A DNA stretch of 64,000 bases from Ornithodoros turicata (GCF_037126465.1 NC_088202.1:83990160-84054159), one strand, 5' to 3'. Positions 34,004-46,114 are shown, numbered from the stretch's first letter. Notes: generated by a model from the letters alone, not told the origin. Program-made: numbers and translations.

Positions 34004-36078
34004 CCCAGGCAGCACACAATATTGGACCCATATTCGCTGGTCATTGGCGATACGGGTCCAATATGGGCCCCATATTGCCCGTGTACACCCCATATTGACT
34101 GAAAATGCAGAAAATGGTACGTACCCGTGTTGTACAAATGCCGAAGCAGCACTGCTAGATTGGGCGTTGAAGCGTGTGAAATGCCCAAGTCAATACGTCG
34201 TTACATCCAACAACTTCCCGCAGATCATACACATTGTTCGAAACACTCAACATACGTAGCAATCCCACTGTAACATTCACTGCAACTCAACAACTCAACT
34301 TTCCACTTGCTGTAAACAGCCGCCATCTTGCTTGCTGCCATAATGCGCATGCGCGACACTCGGATCGGACGTTTCATTCGGGCTAAAATGTAGCTGGTTA
34401 CTCTAATGAGAACCGAATTGCTGCAGGTCAAGCAAAAACACAATGCTTGATAGGAAGGGATGCCTCTTCTGTAAAGCTTGGTGCTTTCATGTTACTGCAG
34501 GCAGTGTGAGTTGCTGAGGCGTATGTCCGTCACCGTCACGAAAGTGTTTCGCTCCTTTGTACTCTAGGAGCGAGTTGGATTTTTTTGGTTCACACCCTAT
34601 TGCGATCCCAATGAAGGCTTCTGAGGGATGTTTGGCATTGGCAGTTCCGTGGGACTGCGTGCCTAGCACTAGTTAATCCAGCTCTTCCTTTTTATAGCGA
34701 GGGCAGTACTATTTTTTAAATGTGATGTGGGCAAGCTTTCGCTTGTTCCATCCTACAGTTGGCAATACGACTGCCTGGGTCCTTCAGCAAGACGGGCGTA
34801 GCACCTGTTCTTCGTTTTTAGGGCGATGCAGTGTTGTTTTTGTAACGCTATGCAACGTGGATCGATAAGAAGATATGCAGAAATGAAAAAAGCAAAAAGA
34901 AGAGAGAAGTAATATCAGTGGTGGATATTATACCGGACATAGGTGGGGAAGTTACTTTTATTTTGTAGTGCACTACCGTTACTCACTACTTTTTCGAAAA
35001 GTAATGCGTTACGTTATTCGTTACTGTTGCGGTAGTAGATAACGCGTTACTAACGCCGTTACTTCTGATAAGTAATGCCGTTACTTTTGCATTACTTCAC
35101 CAGTTGTCCTTATAATATGTACAATTTTTGGTTGAGTCACATAAGTGCATTCCGCAAATCAATACAAGCAATGTTGGGCACAAACAAGGGTCATGCATGT
35201 ACACAACTTACATGTACGATTTACTGCAACGCAGAAGTAGTTGATGTTCAAAATTTTCATCGGTGAGCTTCGCCCGTTGGGCTGAGAGGACGCCTAATGA
35301 CCAGTGGGTGCTCCTTGTCAAGGTTGATAGAGACGGTGACCTTTTATCTCATACAGTACAAATCCAAACAGCCAATTCCTTGGTACTTTGTTACTTGTTC
35401 AGAGGGTAGAGGCTATTTTTCTGCCGCTTTTGCCCCATTCATCCGAAAAATACCAGAGGGAGTGAAAAACAGAGGTGGTAAACAAAGGTGACACCTAAAC
35501 CAGGGTAGCTCAACAACCCTTCTTTTGCGTTCTTCGTGGGTGTCGATGTGACCTTCTCGTCATTGTTGAAGATGAATAGAAAAAATCGGGGACTTTTCCG
35601 GATTCTGCAGGCACGGTCCTCGCTCAAGCTTTCAAGTTCCCGAACACGCAGTAACGCATAACGCCGTTACGCGTTAGTTGTTAAAATTGTAATGACGTTA
35701 CGTTACTCATTACTTTTCTCCCAAATGTAATGCGTTACCATATTTCACTACTCGAATGTAACGCGTTACCGGTAACGCACTACTTTGTAACGCGTTACTC
35801 CCCACCTATGATACCGGATAATGCTTTATTATTACACGGACTCACCGTTGGCGTTATCACGGAAATATTGGCGCAATGTGTGCAAAATGGGCTTACCAAT
35901 ATGGGTAGCTCATATTGGTCCAATATGGAGCCTGGTTGCACTCCCCATATTGGTCCCATGTTGGCAGCCCATATTGGACCAATATTGGTAATCTTGGCAG
36001 CCCATATTGGACCAATATTGGTAATCTTGGCAGCCCATATAGGTCCAATATTGGACCAATATTGGCGTGCTGTTTTGG
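34004..36078. mobile_element. CCAATATTGG-rich MITE split by a hAT MITE
   Basis: The left end CCCAGGCAGCACACAATATT and the right end (complement GCCAAAACAGCACGCCAATA) pair imperfectly. Internal sequence next to both ends is built of CCAATATTGG, CCCATATTGG and GTCCAATATGG palindromes. At 35990-36060 a ~31-bp unit (GGCAGCCCATATTGGACCAA..GGTAATCTT) is repeated almost three times. The middle is occupied by the 873-bp hAT MITE at 34938-35810. It is non-coding and the superfamily is unknown. Confidence 0.55.
34938..35810. mobile_element. hAT-type MITE, CATAGGTGGGGA ends, perfect 8-bp duplication
   Basis: CATAGGTGGGGA at the left and TCCCCACCTATG at the right are perfect 12-bp inverted ends. ATACCGGA flanks both sides (34930-34937 and 35811-35818). 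Both subterminal regions (34950-35100 and 35640-35800) are packed with GTAACGCGTTAC-like palindromes and AGTAATGC/GCATTACT motifs. There is no transposase. The GTAAC-rich sequence next to the hAT remnant at 19385-19600 may be a relative. Confidence 0.9.
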
Positions 36079-36117
36079 CTGCTTCTCAGGACGTTTATGT
36101 TTATTCGCTGAGAGGTA

Positions 36118-36270
36118 CAGCACTGCACGGGCCGCATTCTTAGGCCCAGGCCTGGCTCGAACCCTGCCTTCCTTTTATTTTCCCGGTCAGGCCCAGCACG
36201 ACGGCTCAATAAATGGCAAACGGGCCGGGCTCGGGCTTTCGGGTAAGCCTGAGCCCGTGCAGGGCTCTAT
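36118..36270. mobile_element. MITE with GCACTGCACGGGC ends
   Basis: CAGCACTGCACGGGCC at the left and GAGCCCGTGCAGGGCTCT at the right form inverted ends. The inside is rich in GGCCC/GGGCC. The element at 10030-10252 shares the start. No target duplication is clear. Confidence 0.6.
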
Positions 36271-39200
36271 GAAGCGCTCAGACCGGATATGTCGTCACGG
36301 AGCTGGAGAGAAGGCGTATGAGAATTGGCTCAGATCCGCTCGCTCTGTGTTTGGATATTCGCTCAGAGTGTCCTACAAGGTAGCCCGCTTCGCTCGGAGG
36401 TCGCAGATCCTTCCCACAAGTCCTGAGCTAGAAGATGGCGGCTGTCTTGAAATATTGAAATGGTTTTCATCTAGACCGTCTAGACCCTCTTACTATAGAT
36501 TGTGAAATTGGTCAGAAGTGCTTAAATTTTGCCCCTGGTGTAAAAAATTTAAAAATCACTGGGAATGAAACATATCGAACAACTTTATGTGACACAAGCG
36601 GTGTGTTCATGCAGGGTCTGCGCTTCTTCAGACAACATATGTACAGCATGGGATGGAATGGCCTATGATTAGAATTGCTGGGGAGAATCAGGCCAAGTGC
36701 GAGAATCTGTGTGTCTGTCCGTGGGTCGCATGCAGTCCGGGTCTTTCTTTACAAAGTGATAAACAGCGCCCTGCGACGATCACCAGCTGGAAGCGAGCGA
36801 CACAGCAATAGATACTGCGCAAGCGCATTGTCGTTGTCGCTCGGTCGTGTAAGAAATTATCTTTTCTCCTCGGTTTCCGGTTGGATAACGTACTTCCGCT
36901 CAGCTCAGGCTCTGCTCCGAGCGAATAAACAACGCCCTAAGTGTGACAGTGCACGTGATGGAAGTTTTAAAGGAGTACTTCGGAACGATCGGTAAAAAAA
37001 TTGCTGCACATCGTAGTTGGTGCATAACATCCACAGTATGCCTGCCATCAACTTTGTTTCTTTCTCGTGTGACGAATTATGCCTCAAATAAGCGAGCAAT
37101 CATACCGAAACGGGAATGTAGAGAGGAGTCTCAAAAACTTTCCCTTCCGAAGGCCAACGCGTTACGTCACCCTGCATGAAGCCAACAATTAGTACACCAC
37201 GCCGGTCGGAGCCGCTGCGTTACATTCCCGGAACAAAAGAATGAACGAAGATTGGGGATCGGATCACTTAGACACAGATGGAAAGAAACAACGGTCGTCT
37301 GCTTCCCTGAGAGTCAGCACAGTCGCCTGCTGTCTTTCTTCTTCTTTGGCGGCTGTAGTAAAGAACGTGGCAAACTATCTCGGCTGACCCACTGTGCGGG
37401 CTCTCTCCATCAAGTATCCCACAGTACCTTGCCCCAGCCACTCGCGGCGCTGCTGCAAGTAAAATCGACAAGTCCACGGATGAAGCGCTAGAAATTTACC
37501 CAGACAACACGAAACTTCATTCGAATGTCCGAAAAAGATCTCAACGTCCCACGTCCCAGAAACAGCGTCCCTAACATAGCCCTGGGACGTGCCCCTTTAA
37601 CAGCGGCTCTACTTGTTGCTTTTTTATTAAGTGCCACGTAATAAAGTTCCAGAGATGTCCGTCGGCGTCCGAACTCCGAAGTAGGGATCTGCTCCCACTC
37701 CCCCAGCTGTGTTGAGAGAAAGAGTGAAAGAGCAGGTGACATGACTTGTTTACGTGACAGTGGATCCGTGACGCCATTTGATGAGTTTCCGCCGCACTCC
37801 CGAGTACAGTATGCAATATTTGGAAGAATAAGAATCACCACTATACTTGAGGGTAATCTTTATCGTGATGTTTATGTTTACGGCAATAATTCGAGGTGTT
37901 TGTGTTCGTGATGGGGATGACAAATACAGAAGTGTGGCTTGCTGAAACTGCGCTTTGAAAGTGGCGGGAAGGCAAATTTCCGTTGACACCTTGTCCTCCA
38001 TGTTGGCTATGCGTGCGGCTGCTTAGCTTGTCAGGTACAGGCGAGAGCACTGGATGGCGAATAAGGTGTGTAGCTGATCCTTATTCGCCTCGAGATCGAA
38101 CAGCGTCGCCACCATGCGGCTACTCCGTGAATTGCCTTTAGTGCGGATGCGCCGCTTGAGCCGATGCTTTCGCTGTGGTCATCGTGCTCGAAAACGTGCT
38201 TGGAAGGATCAATTTCTGGACATTTGGGCTTTTAAAATCGCTTCAAAATGAGTGAAAATGACTCGGTGGAAAACTTTTTCAACTTCTCTAGTTCTCTGCA
38301 CCAGTGTGCTTAGCAGGGAAGAAAACTACAGAACGTGCATATGTTCCAGTATGCGGATTCCACTCGGCCTTTGTTATATTATATTTGTCACTGCTCTTCT
38401 GTGTGTCAAACAAAATGTACCAAGAGCTGAGGTCAGTGTTGTAACAGTTTATTTTATCATAAGCATACAACTATGTCACAGTTATTTATAGAATGGTTTC
38501 TGTGCTAGCTGTTCGAAGTTACTTCATAATACTCCTTGAACGTTCTATGTAAAACACGCGTGCTATGGGGGATATGAAGCACGTGTGCAACAGCGTGTTT
38601 CAGAATATACCTGCCGCTGGAACCAAAACCTTAGTTTATATGTAGCTATTTCCTGACCGGTAGCACCCCAGACAAAGTCAAGTCCACCACACAGGTGTGG
38701 TCATCTGCTAACACGTTTTAGCACCATTTAATGAATGCCCGCACAGGAAACGAATCAAACCTCGAACGTCTCCCGGACTCGCACGACCTGCACGACCTGA
38801 ATAACCACTGCTGTTATTCGACGCAAAAATTGTAGCGAAGGGCACTTATGTTGCATTCTTGCACATTTGTACATTTAGATTCATTGTCATTGTTGATTAG
38901 TACATTGTACATTTAGATCAGTGGAGACAGGAATTTTGAGTTCTTTTATCTTTTTTAATCGTTGTTGTCGCGACGTAAGATAAAAGAGTTCCAGGGAAAG
39001 AGAGCTATATACACAAGCGACGAATAAATATTCGAGCGAGAGCAGCAAAACACTAAAACAAAATCACGCTTGGAACAAAGGAGGCAGTGTTTCCCTTCAA
39101 AAGCACCCAGGATATTTTCTTTTCACAACTTTGCGACTTGCGCGTTTCACAGTGCAGCAATATTTGTCAACTTTCACACCTTATCAGCGTTCTAAGTATC

Positions 39201-39886
39201 GCATTTCAACACATCCGCAATATGTGAGGCACTGACAGAGGCATTTCATCCAGGAACACTGCGATATCTGCGTAGAAAAGCCGGAGCCTGCTGCGTCCGA
39301 TCATGCCGTATCCCCACTAGGGCATCCGTAGCAGCGCCACCTACAGTTCGATCTCGAGGTGAATACTTCGAATTACGCAAATGTAACATTACACACTGTC
39401 GTTTAAGTGAGCAATAGTTTTACTTCGATGCGTTACACAACATCGTTTGGCCAAGTCAGTGCGAACACTTGCTCACGTGGGATAGCGTTTGGTTAATAGG
39501 ACAAGGATCCTGGATCTGCAACGGATGAATTGGGTGTGTATTCGGCAAATATTTAGTATGTTCTTTGCTTTGTTTGTTTCCAGGTTATTTGAGAGAATGT
39601 CAGGGTGCTTTCTGAATGATGCCACCCTTAAAGAAGCTCGGCAAGCAACAACGCATTGGTTGCTCCACGCACGACCAGTCGTCAGAAGAGGGGTGGAACA
39701 CGCAGTGAATCGGAAGAAGAACGGTGATGTATTTTGTGCGCATTGGATGCCTTTTCGTATTACTTCTTGATAGGCATTTAGCCATGGAATATTATTCATT
39801 GCGTGTGTTTAAAGTACTGATCTCTGATGAAGTAGACCAATGGCAAGCTCCCTCTTGACGCAGCCGTGGTATTAATCTGCTTAGTT
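36271..39886. other. Unassigned 3.6-kb interval
   Basis: I could not support any gene or repeat here. Open frames (for example around 36675-36995 and 36943-37179) are short, lack recognisable domains and are not backed by splice sites I trust. It is the longest stretch in the window without recognisable mobile DNA. Confidence 0.4.
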
Positions 39887-40045
39887 CAGTGACGGATCCG
39901 GAGGGAGCGGCGGTTGAGCGATCGCCCCCCCTCCCAATAAAACGTTAGTTTATCCATTGAATTTCCCTCTCTCCCCTCCCAGACTATGCCCTTCGACAAA
40001 GGCACCGCCCCCCCCCCCCTAACCGAGGGTCGGGATCCGCGACTG
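39887..40045. mobile_element. hAT-type MITE, CAGTGACGGATCC ends
   Basis: The left end CAGTGACGGATCCGGAGGG and the right end CGGGATCCGCGACTG are inverted. Flanks GCTTAGTT (39879-39886) and GCTTAGCT (40046-40053) agree at 7 of 8 positions. The inside has several C runs of up to 12. Same family as 2688-2835. Confidence 0.8.
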
Positions 40046-40199
40046 GCTTAGCTATTGAAATATCACTGTCATTGTACATGTAAACTTTGGGGAAGTAATA
40101 AAGAACGAGCGTTTATTATGTCGGCGTAAGTCAGCATCTCCTGTTGTTTGATGACAGTCAGTAACTTGTTCAACAAGATAGAGGCTGTCAAACAGCATA

Positions 40200-40998
40200 C
40201 AGTCGTGCCTAATATGGACACTTTCGTTCCCGACCAAAATCGTCCATAAAGCGAATCGTCCATATTATCGAATACCAAGGAAATCACAAATACAATGATG
40301 AAAGTTTATGGAAAGTGCTTGCAGGTATACTTGGTTGCACATCGATTTAAGCGTAGCAAAACGTCGGCAACACGTAGAGGCTGCTACTCATCACCATTGT
40401 CTTCAAAGAATTTAGGAGCTGTTTGTAGTCCGCATGAGCCATAGCAGATGTGACCGCACGTTTGGTGTTGCTCAAGTCGTCGACGGCAGAGCCTGACAAC
40501 TTACCAAGGCAACTGTACCGCCTTTGTTCTCGTAAGCTGCGGAGCGATTGCACTATGTTTAACCAAAAACACAGCTACTTGCACGAGGGTCAATTCCATT
40601 CCACGTGCACATGTCTGAAACAGTCATGACGCCATACGGGATTTTCCAGGCCTTTCATGTCCAGAGATAACCCCTTTTCCTCTTATAGTTCTTGTGGACA
40701 GCCGTGAAGGGAGGACTTCCTAAGGAACGGGACATCATTCTTTCAAAAGTTCTCCTGTAGAATGTGAGGCGTTTGCCCTCCATGTGAGGTTGCCCTCCAT
40801 ACAGATACCGTACATAATAACGAGACAAAAATACATGGACTACATATGGTTCGTACCTCGCTGGACCGTTCATTGTCCGAAAAGCGAGTTTCCATATAAA
40901 CGAGACGAAAATGTATTGAAAAAGTTTGGTCCACACAAAAATCGTCCATAATTCGAGTTGTCCATATTAACGGGGTCCATATTAATGAGGCACGACTG
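40200..40998. mobile_element. Non-autonomous Tigger/pogo-like element
   Basis: CAGTCGTGCCTAATATGGAC at the left and TATTAATGAGGCACGACTG at the right, with TA on each side (40198-40199, 40999-41000). CGTCCATA-type motifs repeat in both subterminal regions. A short minus-strand frame (40347-40553) has no recognisable domain. Confidence 0.75.
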
Positions 40999-41264
40999 TA
41001 TATCAGCACATATCGTGAGCTATGGTGTTTGATAACCACTACCATGTTGAACGCGGCAATATCAATAAGGCTAGCACCTCTGCAGAGCTGACGTGCTGTG
41101 CAGGGAAGCCCGCTTCCAGTGTTTGCATAACCTCCCAATAAGGACTCCTACAAGTCCATCGGAGTTTCATTAAGACCCGTTTTACACTTCTACTGAACGA
41201 AGCTCGCACATCGCTCGGACGTCCACAACATCCGTCAAGGGACGTCGCAGGGACATTCCTCGCA

Positions 41265-42370
41265 TCGTTTTGTGTTATTTGGCTACCGGCTTTGGAGCTG
41301 TCCTTGCCCAACGTACTTCGGACGATACCATGGTGCATGTTGTCACCTTTGCTAGTCGAACGCTCACTCTGCTTGAGAGGAACTCCACCATCACGGAGAA
41401 GGAATACCTTGCTATCGTCTGGGATACCTATACGGCAGTAGCAACAACAACAATAGATGATGACGATCAGACGGGCTGTTTCACCGCGGTGGTGCGGTAC
41501 CCTACTCCATTGCTCGTGGAACAAGGAATGATTAAAATACGAGAAATAATTAAAGCGTCTGGAGCAATCCCGCCTGTACGGCAGGCAATGCACTGTTGTC
41601 ACGGGCCACCACGCGTTATGCTGGCCCAGCACCTTGAAGTATCTTACTAGGCGTTTGGGACCCGGTATACTTCGCCTTCAGCAATACGACATTGTCGTGA
41701 AATTCGAGCCTGGACGCAGGTACTGCCACGCCGACGCTCTATCACGTTGCTCATTCCCGTATGCGACTGTTCCGGTAAGAAAGTTTTGCCTGGAAATCGA
41801 GCGGATGTGATGTTGTGCCCATTCACGGTCCTCGAGTCGAGCAGTCTGCGCGAGGAACAGAAGAATTACTCTCAGCTAGCGACACTATCACGCATCACTT
41901 GACGGAACGCATCATATCACCTGACCGAAAGATGCTTTTAGTTGCCCATAAGGGCCTGCGTCCCCGCATCCTACGAAGCTCCCATTATGAGCCACAGCTG
42001 GACGCCTAGGCTTCTACAAAACATAAGAGCGAATCAGTCAGCGTGTATGGCCGAGCATGTATTTCAACGTCCTCTGGTACGTCATAACAGTAGTACAACC
42101 TCTATCTTCACCATCGCACCCATTTCAGGGAGCCCACATTGACCTCTTCGAACCAGTCCCGCTCTCCACCACTGGCAGTCGCTGGGTAGCCGTCCGAATT
42201 GGCCACTCCACTCTGTATATGTTGAAATCGCACCACTTCCCATCTCTTCAATAGCTAACTCCTCAGCGATATTTTGAAGGCCACCTCCGCTTATCACCCC
42301 AGACCGAACGGCCTGACCGAGCGGTTTCACCGCAATCTGACCGACGTGATCTCGTTTTATGTGACTAGTA
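41265..42370 (+). pseudogene. Ty3/gypsy pol fragment: RNase H to integrase
   Basis: In order: RT/RNase H start GFGAVLAQ..VVTFASRTLTLLERNSTITE then KEYLAIVW. After an inserted LINE tail comes LRLQQYDIVVKFEPGRR..HADALSRC. Next are decayed integrase pieces (LTERIISPDRKMLLVA; IDLFEPVPLSTTGSRWVAV; SAYHPRPNGLTERFHRNLTD, the last holding the region of the catalytic Glu). Several frames are used. No LTRs were found. It differs from the gypsy at 56330-62396. Confidence 0.8.
41448..41625 (-). mobile_element. I-like LINE 3' tail inserted in the gypsy RNase H
   Basis: On the minus strand: GAGCAATGGAGTAGGGTACC, GTGAAACAGCCC, GATCGTCATCATCTATTG and TTGTTGTTGC. These are the TTG-group 3' untranslated blocks. 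They split the gypsy reading between IVW and LRLQQYDIV. Confidence 0.65.
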
Positions 42371-42394
42371 TGGAGCCAGTACATACTAAACCAC

Positions 42395-42475
42395 TTTTTT
42401 CTAATCTAGTGCAAGCCAGTGCTAGTCCAGTTCAAGCCAGTTCTAATCTACATCAAGTCAGTTCTAAGCCCGGTG
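42395..42475. repeat. Short degenerate tandem of CCAGTTC/TCTAATC units
   Basis: AGCCAGTGCTAGTCCAGTTC and AGCCAGTTCTAATCTA-type units follow one another with small changes. Confidence 0.5.
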
Positions 42476-42479
42476 ATTG

Positions 42480-44580
42480 CCCAGTAAACCATATATGTCT
42501 CAGAAACGTCCACACGATATCCCACTTGGGATTTTGGGATATCCCAGGGACTAGGCTGAATAGCCCGTTGACGTCTCTAGGACAGACAGAGGTATTTCTT
42601 CTGCATTTGCTGATCCAGGAAAGGTTCCAGGAATGTCTCTCGGGGATATTTGGAGATATAGAGGACATATACAGGACGTATTATTATTGTATTTTGTTGC
42701 TTTTTTACGATTTTTACTTATTCTATGGAAATACTACTCTGCAACAGAGAACATCGTATCAACGAACTCTTGTTTATTGAACACAAACCAAGTACACTGA
42801 TGTTACATGCACTGCAAACAACGCTGTTTCTAATAGTACAAAATATGATATTACAACATAAATAGGCTAATTATTAACAATATAGGGTGACACTGATAAG
42901 GCACATAATAAGACGATAATGGTCATAATAATAATAATCACGTGATTGCTATGCCACTTCGGAACCGTTATCCCTGAAAGATAACCAATAACTTAGATAA
43001 TTCCATCTATTGGGATAGCAGCTCAAACACTGCCATAAATAGGCAAAGAACAGACACTCTGCAAAAAGTGGGAAGAAATGCAAGACAGCGACTTACCGCA
43101 GTTTCTTTCGGAGTATAGATGGTTACATGCGGAAGCAGCCTAATCACTGGCAGAACCAAGCGACCTCTTCCGGTTTATGCCTGGCTCATCAGTGTTGTAG
43201 AGACACCAGGAACTTTACACATATATGTGAGGCTATCCATGGGTGTGTGTGGATACTGTAAAACAGTCATGTTTTATTCATCTAGAGTCACATCGCGTCC
43301 ATGTGACATTCAAGCAAGATTAGCGGTCATGCAAAAAACAAGGAACTTTGAAAAACAGTGCACTCAAACGTGAAAACATAACTGCTCCTTTATATGAAAG
43401 ACAACCTAGCTGAGCAAAGCTTATCTACTAGCAGGCTGCGCATAGTTCATAGAATTGCTTCACCATTGCTTTCATCATCCCCAATGCAGGATATCACAAG
43501 GACCTATAAAATAGTACCTGAATCAAAGAGATGTGAAGAAATGCTCTTGCACTTTGTACCTGTACACACACAATCTCGCACAGTTCCACCGTTTGCATGA
43601 GTTCGTCAATGACACGCACCAGACTCCGCAGGTAAAACAAACTATAGTTGTTTACTCAGATACAAAGCTGTCATTACTCAACACCTCTACCACACGTGAT
43701 TGTTGAAAAAACAACAACGCACAAATCTTAAGTGAGGTAAGTACCACATCAAACAGGCCTTCCTTTACATGCGAGCGGCACATGAAGAAATTGGGTGCGC
43801 AGTATGTTGAGTAAAGACTTTTCCGTTCGTGATAAAGGTTGACAATATGTTGAAGGTACAATGTAGAACCCACGCTAATATTTGCTACGTAAATCTTTAG
43901 TTGAGTGGCTCTTGGAAAATGAATGTTGTTCTTTATGTTCACAATCCACCATTGACCAGGTACAGTTGAAACAGCGTTGATTCAGCACTATCTATCTACA
44001 TACAACATTGCTCAACATTAGACAATATTAGACAACGTGCATTATACGTTACACCAACAGTCGGTGTTGACTAGCAGCTTATTCTGTGAGAACTTTTTAT
44101 TTGTTCTGTTGTGCATGTCGGAAGTGAGAAGTTATTGATTTAAGGATAGTTTATAACCTTTTTATGCAAACAAATGAATTTGTCACGCATTCTGAGAATG
44201 CTAGAAATGGCTGCTATCGACACAAGGAATCCCTGTATGGTAAAGAAATGTCATTGTTGTGATATTCGTAGTATATCCACAGAATATTCACTGGGGGATA
44301 TTTGTGACGTCTCATCGTGGATATACAGCGGACGTTGTGAGGATACGCGTGCCATCTGTGACGTGTGAGACCCATTTGGGAGGTCTGTGGGATATTGATG
44401 CTTTGCTGGGTGGTCGATCACAGCTACATCTGGGCCCTCCCCTTTGCGCTGATTGGTCTATTACACTTACTGGCCACGCCTACTGATTGCTGATTGGCTG
44501 GCCTTGACACCAATAACATGCATTTCCAGCCGCCCTTCTCTGCTAATTGGCTGCACTGATCAAAGGTGTCATAGACTGCT
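42480..44580. other. Mostly unassigned; GGGATATCCC-rich pieces at both ends
   Basis: At 42480 there is a CCCAGTAAACCATATATGTC start like the end at 53802-53812. 42510-42670 and 44260-44400 hold GGGATATCCC, GATATCCCAC and GGATATAC motifs suggestive of a decayed palindrome-rich MITE. The middle (42690-44170) shows nothing I can support. Confidence 0.35.
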
Positions 44581-44587
44581 CCAATGG

Positions 44588-44727
44588 CTTATTGGTCTAT
44601 TCCATTCATTGGTTAGTCTCCTAAGCCCACTCATAAGTTGGTAGACCACGACAGTCACTTATTGGTCTATTCCATTCATTGGTTAGTCTCCTAAGCCCAC
44701 TCATAAGTTGGTAGACCACGACAGTCA
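44588..44727. repeat. Two perfect 70-bp tandem units plus a decayed third
   Basis: Units start CTTATTGGTCTATTCC at 44588 and 44658 and are identical; the third from 44728 diverges after about 15 bp. The area is rich in ATTGG (CCAAT) motifs. Similar sequence resumes after mariner copy 2 at about 47360. Confidence 0.9.
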
Positions 44728-44966
44728 CTTATTGGTCTGTTCTACTCATTTGTTTCTCTTCTAGGATAGCTTATAGTCTGGTTCTTGGTATGTAGGCTAT
44801 ACCTAGACCCATCCCTTCAGGTACGAGGGGTGTTCAAGTCAAACCGCGACTTTTCATTTTTTGCAGAAGTAAAATGAACTTATAGGCGAGAAATCAGTTT
44901 TATTTTTCAACGTAACCTCCAGCTGCACTAATGCACTTGTCCCAGCGTTTCACAGGGACTTGGATG

Positions 44967-45137
44967 TGTAGAGGAGATGGTGTTACTCTACATGAGTCCT
45001 GACCGGCGGTGATGGAATGTCCCAGCGGGCAGATGTGCGTGGCCTCACGCTAGGACGGTGCCGGTAGAACTGTCGTGCCAGAGCCGTAGCGCGTGGCAGC
45101 AGAGGCACGTCTTCGTCATCACACACGGGCCGCCACA
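44967..45137 (-). repeat. 3' LTR of the TRIM-like element
   Basis: 171 bp; identical to 45944-46114. It is preceded on the minus strand by the polypurine tract at about 45138-45150. Confidence 0.9.
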
Positions 45138-45943
45138 TCACTCCCCCCCTCAGACGCGGAGCGGTGTAGAGCTAGCGGTTGGGGTCCGCGTCGATACATG
45201 AAGAGGAGGAAGACGGGCGACACGTGGAACAGGGACGACTTGTTCAGAAATCGCAGTAGCAGCAGAATGGTTGGTGCGGGCAAGCGCTGACCGGGCGGGT
45301 TCCAGGGGCGGTGTGAGGGCAGGTATGCCGAAGTAATTCAGAGAGGGGCGACAGAACCGCGACCGGTTCGTGAGCGCTGGGCTCGTAGTGTTGTCGCCAA
45401 GGAGACTGCGGGGAGGACCATCGTGAAGCACGGGGAGACCGGGAGTAAAACTCACTGTAGCCTCCGTGCGTGTCCCCGGTGGAATGTTGGTCCCGGAGCC
45501 TCTTGACCGCATCTGGACGAGCTGCCAGTGTTTTGTATGGAAGCCTGGTGGGAAGGCGAGGCGGGCAGGGTTCTTGGGGCTGGCATGACGATGAGGATGG
45601 GGCCATGCAGCCGCAGCGGCGTACCGCGACCGGTACGGGAGCGTGATGCTCGTGAAGGTGCCGCTGGTGAAAGCCCGAGGAGTGCCATCGCGAAGCATGT
45701 GGCGACGTGACGCAGAGTGAGAGACCATGGCGATGCGAGCTGAGTAGATGAGCGAGCTGGGTAGAACCATGGTGTTGCGCGGCCGTGCGTTGCGATGAGT
45801 GGAGCCGCGGTGAATTGACGTCGTCGCCTAGCGGTTCCTCGGTAGAACGTTGCACCGTACCTTCGGAGGTGAGCTTGCAGTAATTTGGGATGGTGCTTGG
45901 CCGAATTATGCCGAACATGGTGTTCGTTGTTCGGGTCACCAAA

Positions 45944-46114
45944 TGTAGAGGAGATGGTGTTACTCTACATGAGTCCTGACCGGCGGTGATGGAATGTCCC
46001 AGCGGGCAGATGTGCGTGGCCTCACGCTAGGACGGTGCCGGTAGAACTGTCGTGCCAGAGCCGTAGCGCGTGGCAGCAGAGGCACGTCTTCGTCATCACA
46101 CACGGGCCGCCACA
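45944..46114 (-). repeat. 5' LTR of the TRIM-like element
   Basis: 171 bp; identical to 44967-45137. It is followed on the minus strand, after two T, by the primer-binding-site candidate at 45929-45941. Confidence 0.9.

Larger units (their letters stand above)
44967..46114 (-). mobile_element. TRIM-like compact LTR retrotransposon, identical LTRs
   Basis: Two 171-bp direct repeats (44967-45137 and 45944-46114) are identical at every base I compared. On the minus strand they begin TGTGGCGG and end CTCTACA. GATG on both sides (44963-44966, 46115-46118) is single in the empty mariner site, so it is a 4-bp target duplication. Just inside the 5' LTR (minus) is TGGTGACCCGAAC, a primer-binding-site candidate. 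Just before the 3' LTR is GAGGGGGGAGTGA, a polypurine tract. The internal ~806 bp has no gag or pol motif. One long minus-strand frame (45942-45244, rich in Ser/Pro/His/Arg) is of doubtful meaning. Confidence 0.9.

Noticed and set aside
35915..36505. 196-codon plus-strand frame
   Set aside because: It is a translation of the CCAATATTGG tandem and the following GC-rich MITE.
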